Source of the DNA: Crambe crambe
Taxonomy: Eukaryota; Porifera; Demospongiae; Poecilosclerida; Crambeidae
Assembly (NCBI GenBank): GCA_963924555.1
Contig: OZ004583.1
Span: 6,276,582 to 6,340,581 of the forward strand
Direction of reading: 5' to 3'
Length of the DNA: 64,000 bases
The position numbers were made by a program, and so were the translations under genes. The notes below the pieces were generated by a model, which saw only the letters and a list, made by a program, of their open reading frames with translations, was not told the DNA's origin and did not search any database. The stretch's first letter is position 1. Each line of letters starts with the position of its first letter. Shown here piece after piece: positions 1 through 11,015 of this stretch.

Positions 1-921
1 CACAGACCTCATTGTGGAAACATTTTCCTCTAAATCGCTTTATCAACATGAACTTTCAGATTTCAAGCATAGAGGAATCATTTCAGCCTCAATTTTCAAG
101 CAAGTGTTAACAGCAGAAGATGGCATCGATCCAAATTCATTCTTGAAATTACTCGTCCATCTCCGCATCATATCCCAAATCACTTCATTGGAAAATGAAG
201 AAGACAGATACTTCATCCCATGTGTCCTTAACCATGTCCAGGCATCTCAAAGACTTGAACCAGTTTCTAGCATCCCCACACTCTACATTGGGTTCAAATG
301 TAATCACTGCCCAAAGTACCATTCATTAAAACTACCATTAAGTATAATTCAGTAAAGTGCCAAAGGGGATATTCGGTGTTTTAATAAACACTTTACTTTC
401 AAATACAGTCCAGAGCAAAAATAAGTGGGAGCTTCTACCTGACTCCATTTTCAGGGACCAAGTATCCTTCAGTGTTGGTCGCTTTAAAGACAAGAGTAAC
501 TCTGAAATTTTCATCTTCATTTCTAGAAATTGTTTTGAACCCATCTTGTTGCGAGTCTCGTCGTGTTCATATCAGCCATCTATGCAATGATATTCGCAAC
601 ATAGTCGATAAAAGTATCAAGTCTTCGATAAAAGATCTGCACTACGACAGTCTGAAGACCCAACATTACTTTTGTATCAAGTGTGATTCATGTTCCTCTA
701 CCCACCAAGTCCAAGATCCAGACTACGAGGATGATGACTACATCATGTACTGTGAAAGTGAGCACAAGAGCTGTGCTTTATCTGAGGATTGCTTATCCTG
801 GTTCAGACCAAAGAAAGGTCAGCATGTCAAGTTTTGCACATCTATGCATATAGAACTCTGGACTTATTGTATTGTTATATGCTACAGCTCAACACTCACG
901 TCAGGAATATGTTGCATCTAA
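1..921 (+). pseudogene. 3' part of a ROC-COR GTPase exon (copy 0), broken
   Basis: This matches the end of the large ROCO exon of gene B base for base from 55841 onward, with only a handful of substitutions, so it is the tail of a third, upstream family member cut by the window edge. It covers the end of the COR region and the C-terminal Cys-rich part (a CNHC pair, then paired Cys before the acidic stretch). Two lesions break it. A 49-base insertion follows base 309, and there is one extra A near 493 (acaag against acag in gene B) that shifts the frame and leads to a stop near 590. The splice donor used in gene B (AAAG then GTCAGC) is kept at 817/818. The insertion contains a GT...AG stretch of 37 bases that, if spliced out, would restore frame with four extra codons, so only the +1 base is a clear break. 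A sequencing error at that base cannot be excluded. Confidence 0.8.
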
Positions 922-2187
922 GACTGACACTGAACTGAGTAAGTGTCCAAGTTAGCTACAGTATTGAAGTAACTACAGCCATATCTTTAATTCAAGATAA
1001 CACATGTATGATGGAGTTTGGGTCAGATTTATACATTATGTGTCTATTAAGATCATTAAGGTTGTAGTATAGCTGAGTCCCATAAAGTTCTTTGGAGGGT
1101 TTTAGCTGTTGGATCAGATTTATACATTATGTGTCTATTAAGATCATTAAGCCATGACATTATATTAGTTGTTTACTAATCTGATTCTTCCATCATGAGC
1201 TCAATACAACCATGGGGCTTCTTGATTCAACAAAGTGCTACTTTTACAGTCCTTCAAATATTTATAACTATAAGCCTGCATGTACTTTTCCTGATTAATT
1301 TTGTTTGCCCAGAATTCATGAACCTCCTCGAGCCCATCTAAAGTTCAGAAAATGTAATAGTGTCATCATTAGAATGACAAACTAAGAAACTTCTAGCTCT
1401 AGAAGAAAGGAACAGTTGACAAAATATCTAATCATACTTTAAAATAGTCATAACTAACTATTCATCTACATGTACTTTTCCTGATTGATTTTGTTTTCGT
1501 TATAGTGTGATGAGGAAGCTGACTTGCCCAGAATTCATGAACCTTCTAATAGTAACAGTGTCCTTATAACTAACTACAAATTTTGTTTGCCAAAAGTTGA
1601 ACTTCAGAACATTAGCTAGCTACTTTAGTAAAATTAATGTGACTTTTGTATTAGCTATTTTAAATTTTCCATTTTTATTTCTTTGGTACTATGTGCATAT
1701 TCAGTTTCTACAAGCACATGTACTTGAACAGAAGTAAGACTCCACTTTCACTGACTAGGCCTGAGCCAATTGTGCTAGCATAATTAACTCCTAAAGAGAA
1801 TAATTTTTGAAAAGAGTGTTTTGCTTGTTAAGGGAGTTCTTACCCACAATTTTGGTGATTTCGAAAATATTTCGTCGAACTTCTAGGCTTCATACCGCCT
1901 TCATACATGCCCCTAGAACCTTTTTTTACCACCAAAATGCAGCTTTTTAAAAGAGCTTTCCAATGGTCTATTCAAAAAAAACCCTAAGTCCAACCATGAC
2001 CGAGATAGCAAAAATATTTTGGAAAATTGTTAAAGTGATATTTCGAAATAATATATATACATTTATAACACAACGTATGAGGGAATTAACTGTATCAACA
2101 TGTAGTTGGAAGCTATTCAAGTGTGAATGACCACCACTTAGTGGTATGTACAGCAGATTGCAGTGATCTTGCAATACAAATCCAGAA

Positions 2188-2277
2188 CAGCAAAACCAAA
2201 AATTTACATAGCCTCCTTTCAAGTAGCCCAACTCCAAAGCCATTTGAAAGGAGACTATGTAAATTTTGGTTTTGCTG
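2188..2277. repeat. Small foldback (hairpin) repeat
   Basis: Inverted arms of about 34 bases (starting CAGCAAAACCAAAA and ending TTTTGGTTTTGCTG) surround a short loop. Arms differ at only a few positions. It is probably a MITE or foldback remnant. Confidence 0.6.
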
Positions 2278-2769
2278 GTGGCTTTGAAGTATTTGTGGCT
2301 GGGGAACAATAAAATGTTTTCATAGCCCTATTGTTCTTAGCCACTAGCTACTCCAGAGCCACTGCCTATCTCTGCCTTATGCATGACAACTGTTCTGCAA
2401 ACTACTGTAGACCTGGGTGATTTCTTTGAGCACAAAAGTGAAGCCTCTAGCTCTAGTACATTGTGTAGTGTTTGGCATGTATTAAACACATAATAAGTAT
2501 TATGTGCATGTGTTCATTCAGTCATTGCTATACATGTAATCCCTAATCCGAAATTTCCTTTCAGTAGTGTGTGTGTTAGTCCATGGTGCTAATTCCATAT
2601 CTCTTCCATAATATATTGGATCTCATTATAGTAGTTGAAGACTTATAATAGTTAATAATAGCTAGCTAGCTATATGACATCAACATAAAGAATGAGTACG
2701 TCCTTTTAATTATCTGGAAGATTCCCATCCAAAAGATAAAAGATCATGAACAATTTCATTCAATGATGC

Positions 2770-2947
2770 AGGTCGCTTTTTCTGCTGTTCTGTCTATATG
2801 ATAGCCATATATTTGGTCTGTAAGAAATATGCTGAGGATGGATCAACCATTTGCATCTTCTCAGATGGGAAGTATGGCTCATTCAACACATTGTCCTACT
2901 TTCCTTCATATCTTCTCACACTTATCCCACTCAAATTGAAGAAAGTA
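2770..2947 (+). other. Possible orphan exon, unknown product
   Basis: An open stretch bounded by an upstream AG and a downstream GTAAGT reads like real protein (KKYAEDGSTICIFSDG, then a hydrophobic run FPSYLLTLIPL). I do not recognise the family. It is absent from the duplicate region near 31500, where other repeat DNA sits instead. It could be a relic of a captured gene or chance. Confidence 0.25.
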
Positions 2948-3321
2948 AGTAACCACATAGACAACTCTTATCTATAGATGACTGAGGAAATTTTTGTGGG
3001 ATAAAATTTCATAGACTGAAGTGTATTATCTATACAAAATCCACAATATTGTACCCTTTGTACTGAAAAAGCTGTCAGCTAACTACTGGTAACTATAGCT
3101 ACTGTATTATCATAACACCACTAGCTATTGTATTGTATACTAAAGACCAATTCTGTGGGTGCTATGTAGATTCTAAAGAAAGTACAAATGAAAGGTCTCT
3201 AACCAGCTATGGGGCTCTGTAGTATAGCCACTAGAAATTATAGTGTTAGGTAAATGATTTTCTTGGTCATATCCAACAGCAAAAATGAATTCCATTACCA
3301 TCCATCCATGCATAAGCTGTA

Positions 3322-3712
3322 ATGACAAATAACTATTGCTCAAGTAATTTCCTAGAAATCACAAATCCAAGGGCTTTGCATGTGGTTCTGCTTACCAGTA
3401 CTTGTTTTATTCAGACTCTAGATCCTCAAGAAACCACAAATGAAAAGTCCAAGACTGTTTATATGTGGGGCTTTGTATGTGCAGCTGATAAGATTGGTAA
3501 AGTTGAGTCTGCTGAGATATATATCGGCTCTGGATCAAGGTGACTGGGTATTCTACGAGAATATGGGGTCATACAGCCAGTCTGCGTGGATGCCATTCTG
3601 TGGATTTCCAAAGCCATTTGTCCATTACTTCATCAGAGACAATGAAAAGTATGAAAAATTCTTATTAGCTATAGATATAGAATCTATTATAGCTGATCCT
3701 CATCCAGAATAG
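3322..3712 (+). other. Coding-like fragment, duplicated at 31914-32298
   Basis: Two overlapping open frames (3322-3543 and 3440-3712) look like one decayed coding stretch with a frame change after residues EIYIGSGSR, continuing as GDWVFYENMGSYSQSAW. The duplicate at 31914-32298 has the same frame break, so the lesion predates the duplication. The family is not recognised. No introns or start can be assigned, and it may be a relic of a retrocopied gene. Confidence 0.3.
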
Positions 3713-3774
3713 ATAGCTAGCTAGCTACCCCTGATCCATCTACTATAAAACCAGGGTGTAAAGATCCCCCAAAC

Positions 3775-3780
3775 AACAAT

Positions 3781-3811
<31 letters not shown>

Positions 3812-3822
3812 GCAACAACAAA
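3775..3822. repeat. (AAC)n microsatellite
   Basis: A run of AAC/ACA triplets. The same repeat occurs at 32365-32396 in the duplicate, preceded there by a poly-C/poly-A run, so its length differs between copies. Confidence 0.9.
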
Positions 3823-4216
3823 CTACTACCAGTTATACCCACATACATACCTACTCAAAACAATACATAGCTAGCTACGTAGATTGAAGGAGGTATCATT
3901 CACCCACAGAGATACTATGTTTGTATAAAAGATAAAAGAAAGCATACTAGACAAAGTAATTCATTCTTCTTTGCACTGCCCCACCCCCCAACTGTTTACC
4001 TAGCTATCAAGCTAAAGATTATAATGTTACAAAAGATTGTAATGTTACATCATGCAGGGAGGAGGCGAGAAAGAGATTCCATTTGGAAATGGAACATTGA
4101 ACTCATCTGAATTCTTAGGCTAGCTTATCATAGCTGCTCATTTTTTCACAGCAGCCATTATGAATTACACTGGATAGTACCGGAAAAACAGTAACTTAGT
4201 TGCTCAAGGTCAATCT

Positions 4217-4339
4217 TTTGTTCTGTATATCCAGCCAACAATCCCTACATACTTAAGCCATAAGCTATGGGTATAGATAGCTTCAGATATAGTGCAGTAA
4301 CATATATACATATTATGTTGGCTGGATATACAGAACAAA
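4217..4339. repeat. Foldback element with TTCTGTATATCCAGCC core
   Basis: Perfect 24-base inverted arms (4217-4240 and 4316-4339) share the core TTCTGTATATCCAGCCAACA with three other places in the window (32798-32893, 49514-49624, 53508 onward). A member of a local foldback MITE family. Confidence 0.8.
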
Positions 4340-4891
4340 GACATACCCCACTTCCTTCCTTATCTCCACCTGCTTAATTTTTTGGCTCGTTCCTACTTTT
4401 TTCTTTTTTTTTGAAGTTTTTTTCCCTCATGCCGAATAGATTAGTTGTTTCTCGGGGGCAAACATGATTCAATTTGAAAATAACACATGGCACATTTTAT
4501 GTAAAACCAGCTAGCTTCCTTTGCTTGGCCAAATGGTATAATAGTGAGTAAAGTTGTTGTTGATAGGACTATTTTGAAGTGTAACTGGAACGAAAACTGC
4601 TTCAGTGCTAGAAAATTAATGAGATTTTAAAGTCGTTGGTTTTAAAAGTTATTTCATGCTAGTATACTAGAGAAGCCTGGTTTTTGGAGGTAAAAGGTCG
4701 GCTGCTAGATTGACCGTGCGTTGTTAGTGATCCATTACAATAGGCATGCATAGCAGTGCAGCTCATGTAGCTATGTGCAAAATACTATAATATTCCCCCA
4801 CTATTAATACAGTGCTCACTTTACTAAAACTAAACCTGTATGTACGAATAGATGAGAGGATGAGAGTAATTTTCATATTCATCATTGACAG

Positions 4892-5149
4892 ATTCTAACT
4901 TCAGCATTGAGAGAATAAGCAAGGTGTCAGAGGAAGTGGAAGATTGGGATCAAGTTACACTATTTCTCTCTCTTCCTGAATCACTAATAGATAGAATCAA
5001 GTCGAGTGAGAGTACTGCACCTAAGCAGGCCCTGGCTGAGATCATGGTGCGCCTTAACCCTGCTCTTGATTGGGATGGATTTGCCAGGGCACTCAGTGAT
5101 GCAGGTTACCATGCACTTGCTGAGGATGTGACCACCAAGTATGTGAAAG
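4892..5149 (+). other. Orphan death-fold exon (86 codons, phase 1-1)
   Basis: Acceptor TTGACAG precedes and donor GTGAGA follows. The translation (SNFSIERISKVSEEVEDWDQ at the start, ALAEIMVRLNPALDWDGFA later, ending TTKYVK) is homologous to death-fold exon 11 of genes A and B. It is intact and in frame, but sits between the broken copy 0 and the promoter of gene A. It could be a 3' exon of copy 0 or a leftover of the duplication. The matching exon at 33433-33689 has a 2-base loss and is dead. Confidence 0.6.
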
Positions 5150-6030
5150 GTGAGAGACTACATACAACACTTTAATTGTTGACCAAACCATGCTCAATGA
5201 GCATAGCTACCTATGGAAGCTTCCCAGATATCATAATAGATTATAATTCCTTTCTTGTTACAGCATGATGTGTGATCTTCCCAGAGCTGATCAACAACCT
5301 GCAGCTAAAGTTTAGAATTTAAAGTAACTATATACTTTATTGTTATCACTGAAATAGAAAAAATATATTTTAAACTCCTGCCATTGGCGCATGCATGCCC
5401 ATAGCTAGTTGAGAAACAAAAGTACACGCCCTCAAAGATCTAGTCTTGCCGAATGTAGCTAGTCAATTCCTGTTGATATAAACGAAACAAGAAATGCCAA
5501 GGAAACCTGTGGAATGAGTAGCTTGTTCACCTTTCTCTAGTATGGAGCATGTGGAGTAAGTAGTTATACACATTGAATACAGACTCTGGATTCCTGCCTA
5601 GCTACTGAACATCCACTACACCTTCATACGATCTGCCTCAATCTCAGGATGCTGCAGCATCACTCTGTAAGTTTACTGGTAGTTAGTCAGATCTTTCCTG
5701 GAAGGAAGGGGAGAAGAAATAAATGGGTCTTTTGTATACAGAAATAGCAATCAAATTACTGATTTAGAACATTTGAAGGCATGACTGTCATGAGACACAG
5801 AAGACACAGAAGACAATCTAATCTAGTCTGCATGGTTCCGATCAAAAGGTGTATATAGTGTAGAGCTATATATGCTGTACGTATACAAGGGACTGGCATT
5901 CACAGCCTTCTCTTTTAAAACTGGGCTCTGACAGTTACCTATAATTCAATTTCTAGCTAAATTTTTATTGCACAGCTCAAGACCATCTACCCTGAAATCA
6001 GCTCTTGAGATGCTCTTCATATTTTATTTT
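5150..6030. other. Upstream flank of gene A
   Basis: No gene seen. It is a near duplicate of the DNA upstream of gene B. It holds a single, partly diverged copy (from 5542) of the 117-base unit that is repeated 16 times at 34601-36472. The Alu-like or tRNA-like hallmarks of a SINE were not found. Confidence 0.5.
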
Positions 6031-6120
6031 TAAATTCCCGCCATTTTTGCGCATGCTCAGATTCAGTATATCCTAATAAGACCCCACCCCACGAGATCGA
6101 GACTCGGCATCTCGGCAGAC
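6031..6120 (+). promoter_or_regulatory. Promoter block of gene A
   Basis: This block ends at the start codon of exon 1. It contains TTCCCGCC (E2F-like) followed by TTTTTGCGCATGCTC (half of an NRF1-like palindrome) and a GTATATCC stretch. The same block stands before the truncated exon at 37100, and a diverged version before gene B exon 1 with TGCGCGTGCGCA, a full NRF1-like site. Conservation at three first exons supports a promoter; the factor names are inference from consensus only. Confidence 0.5.
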
Positions 6121-6406
6121 ATGTCATCTCGTTCTGGTAGTGTATTATTCTTTCGGTTTGCTTTGATTGTGTCTCTGCTGCGACAATGGTGTGATGAGGG
6201 GGAGTGCCAAGTTAGCAAGATAAGCTATGATCGTACAGCTATCAAACACCACTTGCACAACTGCTTGAGATGGAGGAGGGTAGTGGGAGAGTCCCGCTCC
6301 AGAGGACGTAACAGGCCGGTATTATTCCTTATAAGTATCCTGTTACTCTCTGGGGATGTGGAAGTGAACCCTGGACCCAAGACTAAGACTAGAGCAGCTG
6401 ATAAAG
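6121..6406 (+). CDS. Gene A exon 1: leader with 2A-like ribosome-skipping peptide
   Basis: Starts with ATG after the shared promoter block and ends at GATAAAG before GTATGA (phase 1). It encodes a basic leader with two hydrophobic stretches (residues about 8-20 and 66-76), the second running straight into LLLSGDVEVNPGP. This matches the 2A consensus D-V/I-E-x-N-P-G-P. In known 2A peptides the ribosome omits the Gly-Pro bond, here between Gly85 and Pro86. That would free an 85-residue leader and begin the main protein with Pro. N-terminal 2A peptides that double as signal sequences are known from sea-urchin NLR-type proteins. The motif and following residues PKTKTRAADKG are identical in gene B, whereas the leader before it is diverged. 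Skipping activity is inferred, not shown. Confidence 0.85.
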
Positions 6407-6652
6407 GTATGAACTGGTTGTGGAACGTTGTTTGTGACATCTACATAGCTAGCTAGCTATTATACAACTACTGCCACCAAGGAGAATCTAGTTACTTGCT
6501 GCCTCTTGAGTGTTGCATCCCTGGCTAGAAACAATAATGGATAGAGAGATCACATGCCCCATTTTAGTAATTTTCAATAATCACTTTCTTCCTGTATGGT
6601 GGAGTAGAAGGGCTTCACCAAGTTATGATTGTCTTATCATTTCCTGATTTAG

Positions 6653-6700
6653 AGGTTGATCAATCTGATGAGTCTATTACTAAACGACTGAGGCTTGAAG
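6653..6700 (+). CDS. Gene A exon 2: small charged linker
   Basis: A 16-codon exon, phase 1-1, between TGATTTAG and GTGAGG. It encodes VDQSDESITKRLRLE, a charged linker following the 2A site. Gene B has the counterpart at 38011-38058 with several replacements. KRLRLE-type ends could hold a basic targeting signal, but this is speculative. Confidence 0.8.
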
Positions 6701-6830
6701 GTGAGGTTGAGCAGGATATAACTAATCTGTGTTCTATTACTATGCACTTATACTGCCACCTTATCATCTCATTATTTCTCAATATTATATTGTCACCCCC
6801 TGACTTCTCATATGCCTTACAATCCTCCAG

Positions 6831-6961
6831 TCCCATCATCAGAAACCCTCACTCCCACTTGTCTCCCTGAAGGAGTCTCTGCTTCACCTCCAGCTCCTCC
6901 ACTACAACCTCATCCTTCATCACATCCTCCACACCAATCACACCCGCCTAATAACTCACAG
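6831..6961 (+). CDS. Gene A exon 3: Pro/Ser/His-rich linker
   Basis: Follows ATCCTCCAG and ends at TCACAG before GTACGT, changing the phase from 1 to 0. It encodes a low-complexity linker rich in Pro, Ser and His (for example SHPPHQSHPPNN). The gene B counterpart (38451-38506) is much shorter (PCPPTAHMHPSHQPHPPQ), so the length of this linker is not constrained. Confidence 0.7.
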
Positions 6962-9606
6962 GTACGTAAGTCACACACAAACCACGTACTGAATGACGAA
7001 GTTGTAAATAATGTCCTGGAGCTATCTCATTGTTACTAGGGAAATGCAAGCATTGTGGGGCAAGCATGCATGCTCAGATTAGGCCAAGGTCGTCACGCAA
7101 AGAAACTCCAATGATATAACTCCCTAGTGGGGGGCTCACTTCACTTGCTCCAATTAGCTACTCACTGGATTCTTACTCACTAGAGCAGTTTAAATGTGTT
7201 TTATCATCTATGTCACCTCTCTATGACTTTCTTTGTTTTATGGAGATTGACTGCTCCCCTTCCCATTTCAATTTCTCCAACTGAACAACTTTTCCAATCA
7301 TGTGCATGCTCCTGATAAATGTTAAAGTTTCTTAATTCAAAAGCACAATGGAGTGTGATTTTGCTCCACTCACAACATGCTGTAGGGAATAGACTACCTA
7401 GCTGATAAGGTGATACCACATCTTGCAGCTATTGCTAGAACTTTGCACAATATGTGGACATAACTTTGAGCATAATAAGTATGCTGAAGCATTAAGCATA
7501 ATGCTGGAATGATATTTGTTGTTTGTTTTTGTTGTTTTTTTGTTGTTTTTTTGTGCATGAGAAAAAATTTGTGCATGAAAATCAGCTAGTGATGTGAGTG
7601 ATACTGATGTCCAACTTGTTGGTTGAATGAGCACCTTTGACCTTTAGAGGATTCCATAGAAACAATGTTACAATATAATGAGGCACTAAATATGTTTTTT
7701 GTTCTTATTGTGATTTTGTTATTGTGTTATAAATTAGTGTGAAGTGTGGGAGCATAATCTGGAGCATAACAGGGAGATTTGAAAAGCATTGGAGGATAGC
7801 ATAATAGGCTTTTAATGTGCAAAGTCTGATTTCATGTTCTACCCACTTCAATCTGACCAATATGACCAACTGCATACCTGTGGGATTGATAAGCTTCTCA
7901 GTGTATGGAAATGAGGTAGTCATTTCAGACCACCTTATGACTGTGTGTGACTAAACTTTTTAGTGGTAGAGTTCTGCTCATATTTGCACACTCCCAGTAA
8001 TCAGATCATATTAGCAAAAACGATGACTTAAAGACAGACAATGGTGGTTAATTTTATGCTATGTATGCTTAGATGTAGATAAGGTAACATTCTGAAGTCC
8101 CATACATTGTGTTGGCCATGACTGAGTCTTTGTAAGTACATGTATTTTCATACTCCTAATAAACTGGATCATGTTAATGTTACAAAGGTTTTTGTAGCAT
8201 GAGTGAACTCCCTCTAATCTGGACCACGGAAATTAGACCACCCTATAAGGTCACTTGTAAATGTCCCAATATTTAAGTAGCTATTTCCAACACAAAATCT
8301 ACCCACAAAATGAGACCACCCCTCTAATCAGGACAGGTCCCAAGGGTAAGCATAACAGTTTGCATATTGACAATATCCAAGTTTGGGCTAATAAGACTAC
8401 ATTCATGAGTTATGCACGCTCAAAGACCCACAGCACATTTCAGACACCATGCAATAAGGAAGGAAATTACTTGCATAACTCAAGCAAGGAATTGGTTAAT
8501 GCGTTCCAAAATTGAACACATCTTAGGGAGTATAAAGGGAGTATAAGCTATGACTTGAATATTGGGTCCCTTAGCCCCCCTTTTAAAATATTGGTGTGCT
8601 CTAATTAGGAATTTAGCTCACTGGTCTATACAGTTTTAATGTGCCACCTCTCTATGACCTTCTTTATTTTGTGGAGATTGGCTGCTCCCCTTCTCTTACA
8701 ATTGCTTACCAGTGTGTGATTTTAGTGACATACATCTATACACTCGATGCTCAGAGCGTAAACCCTAGGCACTAGTCTGGTTATGAATCAAGCCTTGATG
8801 CAACAGTATATCAGGTACATATCAGTAAAGGCCTTAAAAATTATATACAAAATTAGATCAATGGCAATATACTGTATAGATCTTCCAGATCTTCCAGATC
8901 AGATTCATTTCGGCTCATACAATATTATGATGAAATCTCCGATTATCTACATAGCTACAATATGTGAACTTTAACCTTTGATAGCATCCAGTTACCTATA
9001 ATAAAATAATAGAAAAAAGATGATGAACAAGTAAAGGAAAAACTATTTATTCTAAATAAAAAAGAGAAGTAGGGATGATGAAAGGGAGTGAAGTAGGAAT
9101 AGTTGGCTCGTAGTTGGTGATGGGTAAGGGGTTACTTGACTGAAGTTCACTCTCTTGTTGCTGAACTTTTTTGAACTGCACACAGCCATCCCTACTTCTC
9201 CTTTTTTAAATATTTTTTCCGTTATACACGCTCAAAGATTCTCATTCCCCATAGCAAATTTCAGACCCATACCATGCAATAAGCTTGCATAACTCAAGCA
9301 AGGAATTGGTTAATGCGTTCCAAAATTGAACACATCTTAGGGAGTATAAGAATCATAGCTATGACTTGAATATTGGGTCCCTAGCCCTTTTAAAAATATT
9401 GGTGTGCTCTAATTAGGAATATAGCATATGCTACTCACTGGTCTATACACATTATGCAGTTTTAATGTGTTTTGTCATCACCTCTCTATGACCTTCTTTG
9501 TTTTGTGGAGATTAAAAGTACAATGGAGTTGGAGTAGTGAAACTCCTGACCAGTGTGTGATTTTTAAGTGAATAAGCATCGTGATGCACCCGCAGTATTA
9601 GCTCCT
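6962..9606. other. First part of the long gene A intron
   Basis: No coding signal. It carries local duplications: 8395-8560 repeats at 9225-9405 (AATTGGTTAATGCGTTCC and surrounding), and a block containing CACCTCTCTATGACCTTC occurs near 7215, 8650 and 9485, as well as near 40347 in gene B. A foldback-like repeat lies at about 9020-9225, with arms ending in AGTAGGGATG and CATCCCTACT. The corresponding intron of gene B (38507-44714) shares most of these blocks. Confidence 0.6.
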
Positions 9607-9615
9607 ATAGGGAAT
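9607..9615. repeat. 9 bp target-site duplication, left
   Basis: ATAGGGAAT immediately before the left inverted repeat. The same nine bases follow the right inverted repeat at 15675-15683. Gene B has one uninterrupted copy of this target near 41932 (ATAGGGAATAGACTTCC). Confidence 0.85.
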
Positions 9616-9785
9616 TAGTTTAGCTGCTAGGCCCTTTTTTTCCCTTCTCAAAAAATAAACGCGGGGAAAAAAGGGTCTAGCAAATGTCATTTTAATTTTT
9701 AAAATCTGCCAATGAGATCGTGCTACCCAAAATCCGTGGATGTCCTGGAATCCGGCAAGATTGCTGAATCAGCAATAATTTCATC

Positions 9786-10959
9786 ATGAGTTTTAGTTAT
9801 AATTATGATGATGGTAGTTTAGAAGTAGCTTTGGAGCTTAGTACTAGTAGTCTAGGTATATCTAAGCTCAAGAAAGAGCAGCATGAAGCCATCGTTTCAG
9901 TTCTTTCTGGAAAAGATGCTTTTGTAAGCCTACCAACAGGCTTTGAGAAATCCGTGATATACAACTGTGTGTGAAAACACTGTGCATCACTCACCCCCTT
10001 CATTTTAGTGATTTCTCTGCTAATCTTGCTAATGGAAGATAAACGCGAGCTTAGAAGTGAAAGCTGTGATGCTGAATGAAGGCATGGACATTTTGGTCCT
10101 AGAAAACAACAGTCATGTGTTTTGCAGTCCTGAGTGTATATTGTCCTCTGCTAAATGGAGGAAAGCAATGGTAGTGGATAGTTTTGGAGAGCAACTGGTT
10201 GTGATATGTATTGATGAGGCACATTGCATAGTCAAGTGGTAAGTGCTCTCTGTATAGAAGGAAGTATAGAATACAGCCTAACTGTCCTCCTCCTCCCCCC
10301 ACCCCCTCCCAAATTTAGGGGTATTGGAGATACCTTCAGAGCCTGGTATGGACGACTGTTTGAGATTCAATCATTAGTACCATCTCGTGCCATTATTATC
10401 TTTGACATCATTTTCTAGGACCAAAGTGTCCATGCCTTCATTCAGCATCACAGCATTTGTGCCTTTCACTTCTGGCTGACTTATCAGTGTCAGCAGTCGG
10501 GTCGTGTCGGCCGAGATGGAGAACCTTCCAAAGCCATTTTGTACACCTATGGTGGTTGCACTCTGGGCTGTGTTAGAAAGCTTACTGCAGAAACGAAGTT
10601 TTGTGCCGGAGAACTGAACTTTTGAAACATTTTTCAGGAAAGCCTAGGAAAGGAAAGTTTGTCAGATACTGGTTCTTCAGTAGCTGCTGAGGAATCTGAT
10701 ACCAAACTTGTTCGTGAGGTATCAATGACAGCTCTCCGTGAAAAGCTCATAGCACTTCCATGAAGTTAAGTCAAGACAGTACAGTGGTGTAGGCACTTTC
10801 CCTCTTTACTGTGGATCAACACTTGCTTACATTATTGATTCTATCATAGAAAGTGCCCCTTATATAGAATCGGAGGAAGACTTGGAAGAAAAATGTTTAC
10901 TGTGGGGTAATGTGTCGGATATATTTAGAAATTGTTCTGTATAGCTAGTATAACTTCTT
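9786..10959 (+). pseudogene. RecQ-like DNA helicase, decayed
   Basis: The N-terminal piece (9786-9974) has a Q-like region LKKEQHEAIVSVLSGKD followed by a Walker A relic FVSLPTGFEKS, in which Glu replaces the expected Gly before Lys-Ser. The next piece (10057-10242) has VFCSPE and the motif II DEAH box VVICIDEAHCIVKW. A further piece (10312-10418) continues FRAWYGRLFEIQSLVPS. Motif VI appears at 10491-10560 as QQSGRVGRDGEPSKAILYTYGG. Later stretches include LVREVSMTALREKL and YCGSTLAYIIDSIIESAPYI, both of which look like the C-terminal part of such helicases. Motifs III to V are missing between 10418 and 10491, and several frames must be joined. The family call is strong; function is lost. 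Confidence 0.75.
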
Positions 10960-11015
10960 TTCATCAATAAAGTGGATATCTTGTTTTCTTGAATACTGTG
11001 TAAGTTTTGTTCTAA

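Larger units (their letters stand above)
922..4891. other. Inter-copy region with gene remnants and repeats
   Basis: No complete gene is visible. Bases 922-1545 resemble the 3' flank of gene B (56712-56880 and around 57900), including a fragment matching the last acceptor region (gatgaggaagctgac at 1509), but the C-terminal death-domain exon present in A and B is missing here. From about 2950 the sequence is a near copy of 31580 onward. Smaller items are listed separately. Confidence 0.6.

Noticed and set aside
472..921. Open frame of 149 codons taken as a separate gene
   Set aside because: It is the in-frame remainder of the ROCO exon after the +1 base in copy 0, as shown by the match with 56330-56711.
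6225..6440. Minus-strand frame opposite the 2A exon
   Set aside because: Antisense shadow; the + strand frame has the conserved 2A motif and splice sites.
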